Of a stretch of DNA of 64,000 nt, positions 44,131 through 57,000 are shown piece after piece (position 1 is the first letter of the stretch; every line of letters starts with the position of its first letter). The notes under the pieces were generated by a model, which saw only the letters and a program-made list of their open reading frames with translations, did no database searches and had not been told where the DNA came from. The stretch covers positions 1,364,001-1,428,000 of the forward strand of contig NC_065908.1 of assembly GCF_905147045.1 (NCBI RefSeq). Reading direction: 5' to 3'. This DNA comes from Nymphalis io. Its lineage: Eukaryota; Arthropoda; Insecta; Lepidoptera; Nymphalidae. A program made the position numbers and the translations under genes.

Positions 44131-44869
44131 GTGACAAGTCATTCGGGCGAATAGTTTAAGTATTTCGCTTATTAATATTTCTTACATCTTGGTGACTTAT
44201 TTTCTTTGCTTATTATTCATTTATGCGATCATACCATATCTTCATACAAATTGATACCCATAATATTAAACATCAAGTCACAAGTTTAGTTGCAACTATT
44301 TCAACTGAGATTTATCCAAGAAATTGATATACAAATGCTGTATAGTAATTAAAATATAATAATCAATAAATTGTTTTTATATAATAAAAGTTTCATGTTT
44401 TTTTTAATTATTATTATTACTTGATATAAAGCATGGCTGGTTGATTGTAGGACGTATTCAAGGTCATAATAATTCATGCTTACAGGTTATAAATAATATT
44501 ATAATTAAAAAAAAAACTATTATAAGTCGCAAAGAAAACATAATTGTAAAAATTGTAACAGAGTGCGGATAAAATTTGTGTCGCGCATCATTACCAGGTG
44601 TTTCGAGCCACGGGGCTAATGACCTTTGATAAGGCAGCGAAACGAGAAATCAGTTTGTTTGCGAGTTCGTTATATATATAAATATTACCTGGTATGAAAC
44701 AGGCAGAAACATGTTCAACTTAGATCTGGATAGGCTAACGATTAGTGCCACTTTGGCCTATACCTAGTCAAGCCGTCATCATGAAACAAGTACGATATGA
44801 TGATTAACTCAAACCGCGATTAGGTCACATATATTGCATTAACATAGGCATGCGGTAGATTTCTCGACA
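44131..44869. other. Stretch without genes
   Basis: No recognisable feature. Confidence 0.35.
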
Positions 44870-44945
44870 CGGAAGTACCGTGCAGTTGGTTAGTCCTTGA
44901 GATAGGGCGCCGTGACCGCGATTTGTTCTGGAGATGATCTTCACT
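44870..44945 (+). mobile_element. SINE family B, 3' scrap
   Basis: GCAGTTGGTTAGTCCTTGAG through the CCGTGACCGCGATTTGTTCT block. Confidence 0.45.
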
Positions 44946-45120
44946 AAAATTTGAAATGTTTAATTATTTCGGACAAGTAATTGTGATTTACGCATTGATA
45001 TATTTAGATTTGAAATTGTGATTCTTAATTCTAGGACGCCGATGACTAATATTGATACTTTTTTAATGTAGTTCGGACTGATTTGTAATTGACTTATAAT
45101 AATATATAATTGTAAACTAG

Positions 45121-45560
45121 TTACAAAGCCTCGTATAGCGGTAGTACAGTTAGGATCAAACTAGTGCGTTGTACTGCGTTGCGACAACTGAGCGATGACG
45201 CTCCTTCTCGTTTCTTACAAATATTCATGCAAAAACAAGACGCTATGTCAAACGGTACGCTGCGACGCTGACGATGCAGTGCGTAATCGAAAAGGCGACA
45301 ATTGAGACGAAGCGAGTGGAGGCATCGTATCTCCGGAGTGGTAACGCGATGAAGTGCAGTATTGTTAATATTGTTGTTAAGATTGTCATGACACACCACA
45401 CGCTAAGCGCTATGACGCCGTAGTATCGCCGTCATTGCGATGTGTCACCGCACAATTCGCCTGGCTCTCAATAGGTTGAAATCGAAACTTTTCGACGACG
45501 CAACCCACTGGAAATTCCCGTTTGCTCTCACTCTTATACAAAACTTTTGTTTTCTCCTTG
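45121..45560. other. CpG-rich unclassified segment
   Basis: Locally higher GC and many CpG dinucleotides in an AT-rich desert, 2.5-3 kb upstream of the first Ubr1 coding exon. Possible promoter/untranslated exon or an unknown element; no protein motif. Confidence 0.3.
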
Positions 45561-46797
45561 CGGATGTCAAATTGCTGTACAAAACGTTTATTAGTTGGCG
45601 TTTGTTAATGTTAATAACCTACCAGCTTCCGCCACAATAAAGCAGTACTCAATATTTGAAGAATTGTGAGAACGATTTTCCATTTATTCGCGTGAAATTG
45701 AAATCACCCATCACACACCCATACAAACACAATAACACAATTTTCATTTCATCCAACTTTTTGCAAGAAACCCCGTTGTACTTATTTTAAAAAGTAAGTA
45801 ATTTATTCCCAAGCAAACTTATGATGTTCTTTATTGAGTTAAGGAATTGATATAAAAAAATAATAATAATACGTCGTTATCATTAAAAATAATCATATTC
45901 ACATATTTTTTAGGGTATTTTATCGATTTTGTTATAAACGATGAAAATTTTATAATGTTTATTAACGTTTAATGTAAATACGTCTTCTATAATTATATTA
46001 AACATTAAAATATAGTAATATGTAACATAATAGTCCCGTCAAATTAGAGATAAACCTGGGAATGAGAGATAATAAGGTAAAAAACTCGTATACAAGTGTA
46101 CATTTTGGCGTTCTACATATTGTCTCATAAGTCTCTAAAAATGTGTCTGCGTCTTAAATTATTCCAGGTCAAAGGTCACAAAAATCGGTATTTCGCGTTC
46201 ATCTCGGTTTCTATAGCTCCAATGATGTTAACATTGATAATAATATGATATAATATAACTAGACGTACAAAGAACATGTTCATAATTGTACTTGCATCAC
46301 TATATCGAAGGTCGAGTGATGAATTTCCTCATTTACCGACATTAATAGCTATCGGAACGAGTAAGATTAAGACTTGAATCCATTTCCTGAAACTACTACA
46401 TTACCTTGTTAGGTATATGATATAAAATATAATCTGAATTACATATTTATTTGGGATTATTACAATTTATTTGGGATCGGCGCAGTGTGTGCCTTACTGG
46501 TTTATAAGAGGTTTTTTACAGTTAACCGTCTGCATAATATCAATTTTCCTTGGGAATATTTTTCCTAGTGGTTTGGTTCCTTCATCATTCTTCATTCTTC
46601 AGTAGTTGAGGCATTTGCGTGCTCATTAAATGAATGCGCTTAACAACAAGATTGCGAAGGAGTGATTCTACGCTTCATACAGGAATCTCTCACATTACTT
46701 ATAATATATTAGAAAGTAGAAGTCGTCATAAAAGATTATTAGTCTAGTAATAAAACCTTTTTGGGTTTATCTTCACCGAGTCTTTTTAAAGAAAAAT
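45561..46797. other. Stretch without genes
   Basis: AT-rich; no recognisable feature. Confidence 0.35.
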
Positions 46798-46980
46798 AAT
46801 CCATTTCACCGTCAAGAAATTCTCAATAGCGGCCCGGATTTTGGAAATTGGCATAAAGTCTACAAAGACAAAGTAAAGCCGTTGGTTCTGCGTGTGGACT
46901 CTCTGCGATCGTGTCGAATGCTCATCCCATCGGACTATATAGAGAGTGCCGTCGTAATTTGTCTTTGTAATCAGTCTTAC
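46798..46980 (+). mobile_element. SINE family B, partial and decayed
   Basis: TCTCAATAGCGGCCCGGATT, AAGCCGTTGGTTCTGCG and CATCCCATCGGACTAT are recognisable. Confidence 0.6.
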
Positions 46981-47439
46981 AGTTAACAAGCCTCTTTGAC
47001 TTCAACTAAAAGCCATTTAACAAAATGTTTTTTAAAGGAAGAATGAAATCCGGTCAAGATAATGTTAATCGTTTATTGTTTGTTATCTTGTTATAAAAAC
47101 GTATGTATAGCGTACGAACGCTACTTATTTTTTTATATTACATATTAAACCTAGTAGTTTCTTCAATGTTTTTTAAATGGCATTGCATTGGCAAGTTCAT
47201 TGGCTTCCTTTAAGTCTCGTATTTTTAATGTATGAAGACTATAAAGGACGACGAGAAGGGTGATTCAACTTTGTGTTATTGACGTTTTCGGAATATTGTT
47301 ATTGTGGTTGTTATATACAAACATATGAATGTATAGATATAAATAATCAGTTTTAGATAGTGTATTTATTATATATTTCATTATTTTCATTATTTAACTG
47401 TCCGTACCGCCTTCGTACGTTTAATAAAATGATTATTGA

Positions 47440-47706
47440 TGGTAGAGCTTTAGGCAAGCTCGTCTGGGTAGGTACCACCCACTCATCAGATATTCTACCG
47501 CAAAACAGCAGTACTTGATATTGTTGTGTTCCGGTTTGAAGTTTGAGTGAGCCAGTGTAATTACAGGCACAAGGGACATAACATCTTAGTTCCCAAGGTT
47601 GGTGGCGCATTCGCGATGTGGGCGATGGTTGGCATTTCTTACAATACCAATGTCTATGGGTGTTGGTGACCACTTGTTATCGGGTGTACTTTCTATTCTA
47701 TAAATA
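47440..47706 (+). mobile_element. SINE family C
   Basis: Near-complete plus-strand copy, 300 bases upstream of the first Ubr1 coding exon. Confidence 0.8.
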
Positions 47707-48004
47707 AAGGATTTTATTCCTTGATATTTTTTAATCAATGACATAGACATTCGCCAACCGTTCGATTCGCCCGTACGGTGCTAAGGACTATCGTACAACT
47801 AAGCTTTGTTTTTTTTTCATGCATTTGTTTAAAAATCTCGTTATAGTGTCAAGTGATTACGTGAATATGTTACTTGATCAACGATTTCATGAATGGAATG
47901 AAAGAAATGTAACAATTATAGATTCCGTACTTTGTCCAAGTACGCTAATATAAATGTAAATATCAGTTCGTAAATTAAAGATTTATTTCGTTATATTGTT
48001 ACAG

Positions 48005-48020
48005 TCGGAGATAATTGGAG
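48005..48020 (+). other. 5' untranslated leader of Ubr1 exon
   Basis: Sixteen bases between the acceptor TTGTTACAG and the Ubr1 start codon. They show that transcription begins in an unseen exon upstream. Confidence 0.5.
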
Positions 48021-51000
48021 ATGAGCACACCGCCGCCGATGCAGTTGGAGGTGGAAGTCGGTGACGAGTCTATGGAAGAAGACGCCGCAGACATGATACC
48101 GGCTGACCGGTATATCTTTTTATATATATAAAAATTAAACTAACAATATGTTTCGTCAAGTGAAATTCGTATTTAATGTGCTATGGATTGTTTAGTATGG
48201 GTACGACAGCCCACCATGAGTTCCATATTTCAGTGTAGGTTGTATTATACAAGATCCTGCGTGTGGCTTTGTTTGAATAGACTTTGGATGTGTAGATACC
48301 AAAGGATTTGAACCAAATTCAATGTCGCGAAAAGTTTGTCACCAAGTACACCTAAGGCATAAACGCTTATCATATTTTAAAGACATTCGTTTCATAAAAT
48401 AAATTAAATTTGACATTTAATGATGTTCCAGGCTAGTTGTGTCAAATTTCATCATAACAGTTTCAATGGTATAGCCGTGACGAGGTAAGCAACAGACTCG
48501 CATTTCTAATACTCCCAATTATTCTAACAATTTAAAAATGGAATATCATTAAATGGCTACTTACTCCATTGCTGAAAGTTAGACTGTGATGCTGCCTGAT
48601 AATAAAAATGCGGGCACATTAAAATAAATTAGTTATAAGACATACCAAAGACACAGACAACACAACACATCTGTGGAGATACAAATAGAAGAAAAAAACA
48701 ATAATGAAATGGTTTTGCAAATAAAATTATATTATGTATAACTTCATACGTAAAAAAGAAATGGCTATAATAGTATTTTTGTTTCTGTTAAGTTAGTATA
48801 GATACTTGTTGTACATAACAATGCTGGTGGTAGAGCTTTGTGCAAGCTCGTCTGGGTAGGTACCACCCACTCATCAGATATTCTATCGCAAAACAGCAGC
48901 ACTTGGTATTGTTTTGTTCCGGTTTGAAGGGTGAGCGAGTCAGTGTAATTACAGGCGCGCAAGGGACATAACATCTTAGTTCCCAATTTTGGTGGCGCAT
49001 TGGTGATGTAAGCGATGGTTAACATTTCTTACAATGCCAATGTCTATGGGCGTTGGTGACCACTTACCATCAGGTGGCCCATATGCTCGTCCGCCTTTCT
49101 ATTCTATAAAAAAAAAAAAACAAGAGAATCGCACCTTAGCCTTAAGTTATTAGGGTTAATCTTTAAATCACCCCTATGGAGCTATTTCTACGTTGTATGC
49201 ACTTGTTTTCGTACTTGTATTACAAAGATTTCGTATAATCTTATCAGTATCGTTATTCATTTCCACACTTTGATCGATAATAATATTTATATTTGTAGTT
49301 ATTTGTGTTGCAAATCGCTTTTAAATAGTGAGTTGAGCCTATTGTTGTTGATTTAAATGTATGAACGCTTGTTGTGATCACTTGAAGCGATTGTTCGTAT
49401 AAATACTATAACTCGCTGTCGAGCTTTATGCTAAACATTATGGGATTGTATTTTTTTATTTTTTTTAATTACTTTTTTGATAGTTATTTTTTTGTGTCTG
49501 TATTTCCATTTATGATTCAGTTTCCAATTTATGTATCGCGTAGTGATATGATGTTATTAAGAATATTGCATAAATTGTGTTGCAAAAGTGATGCCGAGTT
49601 GTTAAATAATGTAAGCGAGGGTGATCCGATCCGGGCTAACGATATAAAGTATAGGTAGGTATATGATATAATAGTGAAAATAAACAATGAAAAAATCGAA
49701 ATTCAATTATAATAATTTTAAGAAAAATTAAATTATGTTCCATGTATTAAAATAATATTCACAAAACATATTTGTATGTGTTCTATATTCTATATACGAA
49801 TATTTGACAGCTAGTAAAATTTCACAGGAATTTTACTGCAAGTCAATTTATCTTTATCCTATTCTAATCGAAGGCGGTGTAAAGATAAACAAAACGTAGA
49901 TTTACATATTCCATCCGATTTGCTAATTGTTCTGCCATATTATATACTGCATTTAGTTCTTGATTAATATATATTTATTTCTAATAAAACACAAACACTA
50001 TTCTACTTAACTACTTATATCCACTTTAATTTTACGTTCAAAGTTCCGATAACAATATCGCTGTCATTGAAAACGCCATTTTTACACGCATCCATAGTGA
50101 ATATCATAGATTTATTCAAGATTGACCAATCATAATGCATCAATTTAATATCAAAGTTGTTTATTTCTTTTTATTCCTCTTGTGATTGGAATAGACTATA
50201 CACAGTACGATTATATAAATCGTGCAATAAATAAAATGTATATAGATATAATAAATAAATAAAACAGTACAAAGTCGAACTTATCTTGAAAATAAATAAT
50301 AAATCTCTAGTCCGGCTTACCATATAAGCCTAGATACTAAATGTATAAAACATACGATTCATCTATATTTTCTAACAAGAACGCATATAAAAGTCTTTGT
50401 TTTTATCAGTTGCGTAGTAGAGAATAGCGATACACGTAGTTACTCTACGGCAATAAAATGACATGCTTTGCCGATAAATATTATTTTTGCAAACACTTTC
50501 ATTGTTTCAAATAAAAGTCGCAGAACATTATTTCAACACTTTGTTTAAAATATAAAATATTTGTTTTTATATATAAATTATTTATCAAAAATCGATTCCT
50601 TATTTTTTTATCTGAGTTTACCTGTTCGTTATTTGAATATTAATGACATAATAGATATTGAACGATATAAGTTTTATAATAAATACTAGTTTCCAAAGGC
50701 GGCGTCGGCCGTGTGAGAGGCTGGTAGGCAGGTGTTAGATATCATATGTTCCGAAGATCACCCCCAATTGGAGGTACACCCCTGACAATGTGTATGCAAA
50801 ACGCAGGTACGGTTCTGCGTTGAATATTGCTCGCACCTTTGAGTTGACTCCGATAAGCCTACAAGAGGCCTTGGATCGGTTGCAGCGACGTGCAGTTCGC
50901 ATTATTGACGACGTAAAGGTCACAAACATCCTCCAACATTTACAATTGCTTCGAGAGGTAGCGGCGTTGAGCGTTTTCTATCAACTGAACCACGAGTGCT

Positions 51001-54000
51001 TTGAGGAATTATTCTCTCTAATTCCCGCTTCCCCTTTCCTTCACAAGTCTACGCCTCGATGTCACCGCCTACCTGTCACATTAATTCCATCGCGCACGAA
51101 TAAATTTTGCAGCTTATCTTTGTCGCACCTCCAATTTTTTATGCGACTGTACTGGCCATCGTCACGTGGACTCTACTACCACTTGCCATCAGCTGGAGTT
51201 GAGTCCTTTGCCTTCTCTGCAATTATAAAAAAAAAATCATGATGATCGGTTCAGTAACAAACACGGTAAAAAACAAATTCACTTTCGTATTTGTAACATT
51301 AGTTCAAATGTAATAATATGTAATCGATTTCATTAAATCGATGTATTGGGTGTAATGATTATTAGTATTATACTATTATTTATGTTATATATAGAAAGGT
51401 CGCAACTATTGAACTTATACTCAGGCTAATGTTATAGATGATTATATCTGTCTGTTTCTTACCTCATCACGACTAAACCTTTGAACTTATCGTAATGTTT
51501 CAAATGTTGGTAGCCTGGGGTCTGGATAAGGGCAGTTACAAGAGTATTTAAAATAAAGTCACTTGGCTGACGGGGTGAGACGGCTACGCTGGCATTTTTT
51601 TTTATAATTGGTAAGCGGACGAGCATGTGGGCTACCTGGTGGTAAGTGGGCACCAACGCCCATAGACATTGGCATTATAAGAAATGTTAACCACCAACCT
51701 TGGGAACTCAGATTTTATGTCAATTGTGCCAGTAATTACACTGGCTCAATCACACTTCTAGATAGTAGAATATCTGATGAGTGGGCGGTACCTACCCAGA
51801 CGAGCTTGCTCAAAGCCTTACCACCACTATTATTATGGCATGACGGCGACGTTTTGTTCTATGAGTATTCATATTAATACCGGGCTTTTGTTGTTGGCCC
51901 ACTTGATGTTAATTTATTTTCAACTATTTTAAATTTCAAAGGTTTTTACTAACACCTAAACAATTTGAATTAAACACCTGCTTGGGGCCACGGACACTGC
52001 AAAGTGTTTGAAATGTCATGATTGTTATAAAAATGTAAAAATATACGCGTTAAATCCGTTCATACTTGTTTAATTTAATTTGTAATAATCCCTAAGAAAT
52101 CATTACCTAAATGTTTGTTGGCGGCCCGCGACACGTCTTCGTGGCCCCTATAAAGAAAAGGTTGAGTATCGTTGTATTAATAGTAACATAGAGGGCGGGT
52201 CGTTGTGTGGCGTGACGTCCTTCATCGCCCGTCCCGTCGCCGTCCCGTCCCGCTTGCTGTCTGACCATACCATAACTTCCTACGGGATAGGCGTAGGTGT
52301 GTAAATTACGCGATTTTCGAGACCAGAGAGCGTCCGGTATTAAATAAAATAATTCCCGTATTCTATCCTCATATCTATTGAAACACTTGACTGACTTAAC
52401 GCAAATTGTAAACGGTTTTTTTGACCCTACATTTTTTTGTTCAATATATGAATTACATACAAATTTCGGCTCGAGTCTCGTCTGACGAGAATAATAGTGC
52501 GATTAATGTTAATATGACCACGTCTATATATAAAAGTTAAATATGCCTGGCTTAATCGTTTATCTTTTCTATGTGTCGTGTCTTAGGTTTATGGCATGTG
52601 GTAATTATTTGTGCGATATAAATCGTTAGTACATAACATCGTGTATGATTTAAACGTGACCAGTACTTGTGTTCATCTATATACCATGTTATGTATAAAC
52701 AAACTCCGTTCAGTAATATCGCGATAGGTAGGTGCTTTTATTCTTAGCTATCCGGTCACATTTGCGTTCCTTGTTCCTACAAGTTTATACAATGGTAATT
52801 TTGTAGGCGAATACATATTCTTTCGAGCTATATGCAGGGAATAATTTATTTATTTATTATAATATCAACACCAACAACAGGCACACTAATAAATATTATT
52901 GAGTCTTTAAACGTGACGTTATACAAATCAAGTGTCTCCTAAATTATAAGTGTTGCAAAATATATCATCAATACATTACGAGTAAAAAAAAATTTAAATA
53001 TTTATAACAAACAGAAAAGATATTAACAATTAAATTATTATAAAATTATCACTTGATTGGTATAAAATGAATAAAATATAAATATTTAAGAACATCTAAA
53101 ATTTTTGTATATTAATTATTTGATTAAAAGCAAACAAAATTAAGAGTTACATTTATATAGAAAAAGAAGTTAAAAACAAAAATTTAATGTATATTCTAAA
53201 ATTCGAAAATTATTGTAACCGGTCTGTGTGCCTAGTATGGTAGTATGCCTAGGCTTTATGGAATAATCGGAATTCCAAGCAAATCGCAATTAACGTCAAC
53301 CCTATCAAATACGTAAAAACACGTCTATAGGAATTCGATATCTTCGGAGACGCATGTCATTCCCTCATTCACATAATTCGATGAAACGGTAATCTGACAA
53401 TATTGGGAAGAGATCAGTACCAAAGACGTTAAGTTCTTTTCAAGGCACAGGGAGTGTTCTGCCAACGTCCTAACTTCGGGCTCGTACTAAGAATTTCTTG
53501 ACAGATAAAGTAAGAATTTTCATTGGTCTCATTTGAGTCCTGTAGGGCTATTTTGTAGGAACAAACTCGAAATCAAACATCGCAGAAAACGATCGTGAAA
53601 TGTCAGAAAGTGATATGCGACATTGACCCTAATAATTGTAACATTTCAAGAATACACGCATCAAAATAGTATATCACCATAAGTTATTTGTCAACATTTC
53701 ACGTGTGAGTAATGAAGTGATATCTTACAGAATAGCACTGTTCTGGTCCTCGGGATCTGCAGCCGCATAAGTTAATAATATAATTAATATGACTAAGCCC
53801 ATACATATATGGTGATTGGACCAGACTGAGGCCAACATACCTTTAGTATCCCATGAGAGTAGTTGAGGCCTTAGCGCCTACGGATACTATTGATGGATTT
53901 ATTTATTTATTTTAATCTCCAACATAAACATGTACATAACATACATTCAAATCACTTTTTACATTAACTTAAAACTAACTATGCACAAGCGATTACAGGA

Positions 54001-57000
54001 GAACACACAATTCCCAAACACAATTAAAAAATATAAAAATCTAAAATAAAATAAAAACAGAAAATAGAAATATTTAAATAAAGAACAAAAATAGAAAAAA
54101 GAGGTTTATAAATATATACTAATATTAACTACCTATGCGAAGTGGGGCCCATCGAAGAATAGAAGGTCGTACCAAATAATATTTTCTTTAAGCAATAAGA
54201 TATAAACAAAATCTTATAACACATTTAGTATAGCGCTGAGCGATTCCTATGACCGCTCTGTTGTACATTAAAACTAATTTTATTATTATTGTTATATTTT
54301 TTTACATCGTTTAGTACAGAATCATTACTACATCCGCGGCTATTTGAGGGCATGCATACCTCTGAGTAAACGGGGCTTGGGTATTATTTGCAACGCAAAA
54401 AAGAAATAGCTCTGGGTTTAAGAATTTTGGTCACTACAGTGAACCTTTAAGGTTTAAGGTAGAAGGGCAGAGGGGAACTGGCGGGTTGTAAAAGATAAAT
54501 ACTTTCTTTTTTTTCTTGTCTATACAGAATCTAGATCAAACCTGGATACTAAAATAGGTCTTGTTTTACTAACGAAACCGTGAGGCATATCTTAATGTTA
54601 TACCGAGTACAATATCGATAAAATATTAAAACAAAAGACCGTCGCTTCGCATAAGTATTTCTCTCCGCGATCACTTTTTCTCTTTGTAAACGAGGCCGCA
54701 TTAATGGTTCAGTGTCATCTACAAGGTCTAAGGGAAACAGGTAAGCGACATACTGGGACAGTGCCAGCTTCCTACAAAATGTGCGAACAAAAATGTACTT
54801 TATTAATTTGAAATTAGGTACATAACATAATAACGACGACATTAATGAAATGTTCACATTATTGTTCATTAATGAAATGTTCACATTGTTAAAGGAAAAT
54901 TTACTTTAGTGTTTTGTGTTAAGGTCGGATTTACAGTAAATATATAAGAGCTAGTTTTCTTTTCAGTAGGTTGCGGTTAAGAGGTCATTGATTAATAGCA
55001 ATCGTCTTAGTCATTGACATTTTAAAATTGATGACCTTTGTTTAATTGTGATCAAAAAAACTTGGCAAAGTTTTCATATAGATCGTAAAGTTTGTAAAAG
55101 TCGTGATATATCGACGACTTTAAAAGCTGTGTTACTGACCGAATTCTTTCAAAGTGCTAATCCCTTCTTGCGAAATTTAAACCAATAATTAAAAAAATAT
55201 TCGTAATTAAATGTACCGCTGATTACTTCACATTCGGACGAATGAACGTCTTATTTATAAACAGAGGCAGAGACGGGAGTGACGTTATGCTTTGCGGTAA
55301 CATCTGCCAATAGACTGTGGTCATTTCTTATATCGCCAATACAATTCGAATTCCATTTTCATTCCATAGTTAAATTTTATCTATATATTTTTTTAGATAA
55401 TTATACATTTACAATTTGTTAATTAAAATTTTTTTTTTTTTTTTAATTAACAAATTAATCCTTTTACGGATAACCGAATGCTAATTGTTGGTGTTGTATA
55501 TTAAAGGATAGAATGTTTTTTATTTTAAAAATAATGAAGGACGTTGATCCTTTTTAAATATATTTAAATTTTAAAATTAACTGTTTGAAGGAAAACTATC
55601 CTGATAGGTTTCCCTTTGGCCCAGACCGACCAATAGTTATTTTAAAAAGAAACCTTTTCAAACCTTTTTTTATAACAAGAGTATTTATTGTCCTGCCATG
55701 ACATACGGTGCCGAAACGTGGACACTAACTGCGGGACTAGTCCACAAATTCAAAGTCGCTCAGCGTGCTATGGAGCGAGCTATGCTCGGAGTATCTTTGA
55801 AGGATAAGATCAGAAATGAGATTATCCGGAAAAGAACCGGAGTCACCGACATAGCTTGCAAAATTAGCAGGCTGAAGTGGCAGTGGGCTGGTCACGTATG
55901 TCGTAGGACCGATGGCCGTTGGAGCAGACGAGTCCTAGAGTGGAGACCGCGAATCGGCAAGCGCAGCGTAGGGCGCCCTCCAGCCAGGTGGACCGACGAC
56001 CTTAAGAAGGTGGCGGGCACCAACTGGATGCGGAAGGCGGAGGACAGGGAGCTTTGGCGCACCTTGGGAGAGGCCTATGTTCAGCAGTGGACAACGATTG
56101 GCTGTTGATTGATTGATTGATTGATTTATTGTTAAAGAGAAAAAATATATCCATATAGTAAAAAGTAACAAATTTTACTTAACTTTTATTTAAAAAATAA
56201 AGTATTTTGGTAAAAATACTTTAGTTAGACTTACAATATTTGAACACGTACACAAATGACAAACTTTACTTTTTTGTAAAGGTTCGAAATTCAAATTGCT
56301 CTATCTTTCATTTGAAATACAAACAAAATAAAAACAAAACAAAATCCATTTTAAACCTTATCTCGTTATAAGATTGAAGTTTTTTTTTTTGTTATCTGGA
56401 CCGTCTTCACCCGTGTCACTGACCGTACGATGAAAATAGAAATAATTTTGTCGTTACAAGTTTTGTATTTTAAACTTTATTGCAGTAACGATAAGGTTCA
56501 TAACTGTTTGTTAATAATTTTGTATATTATGAGGTTCTATCCCTGAATTTAGGCTGTTAAAATATTATTGAACAAGTAGCCTATTCCGAAAAAATAAATA
56601 TATGTTAATCATGTTCCATGCCTACGCATTGAAGTAATAAATAAAAGTCTTTGAACTTTCAGAATTACTTTTTTTTAAGACGAGATAAAAATATTTTTTA
56701 TCCATTGACCCTCTTAAAGATTTTTCTTGTTAGATGTAATATTGTATCATTGGATGGATTGGTGTGTATATTTTTTTTTTTTTACGAAAGCGTCTCGGTG
56801 ATATTTTTTAAAACACATATCAATTAATAATAAAGAAATTATTAATATTTTTATGTAAATTTTCTAAAATACAAGTTTGTTTATTTTTATCTCAATAAAT
56901 AATTATAAACATTTAGCATAATAGTAGATGTCAACACGTTGTATTTATAATGTACTTAAATAACAATGCTTAGAAGAATTGAAACTACGAAAAGTGGTAA

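Noticed and set aside
47353..49025. Several frames with similar peptides (GTKMLCPL, LQTGTQQYQVLLF)
   Set aside because: All are translations of SINE family C copies.
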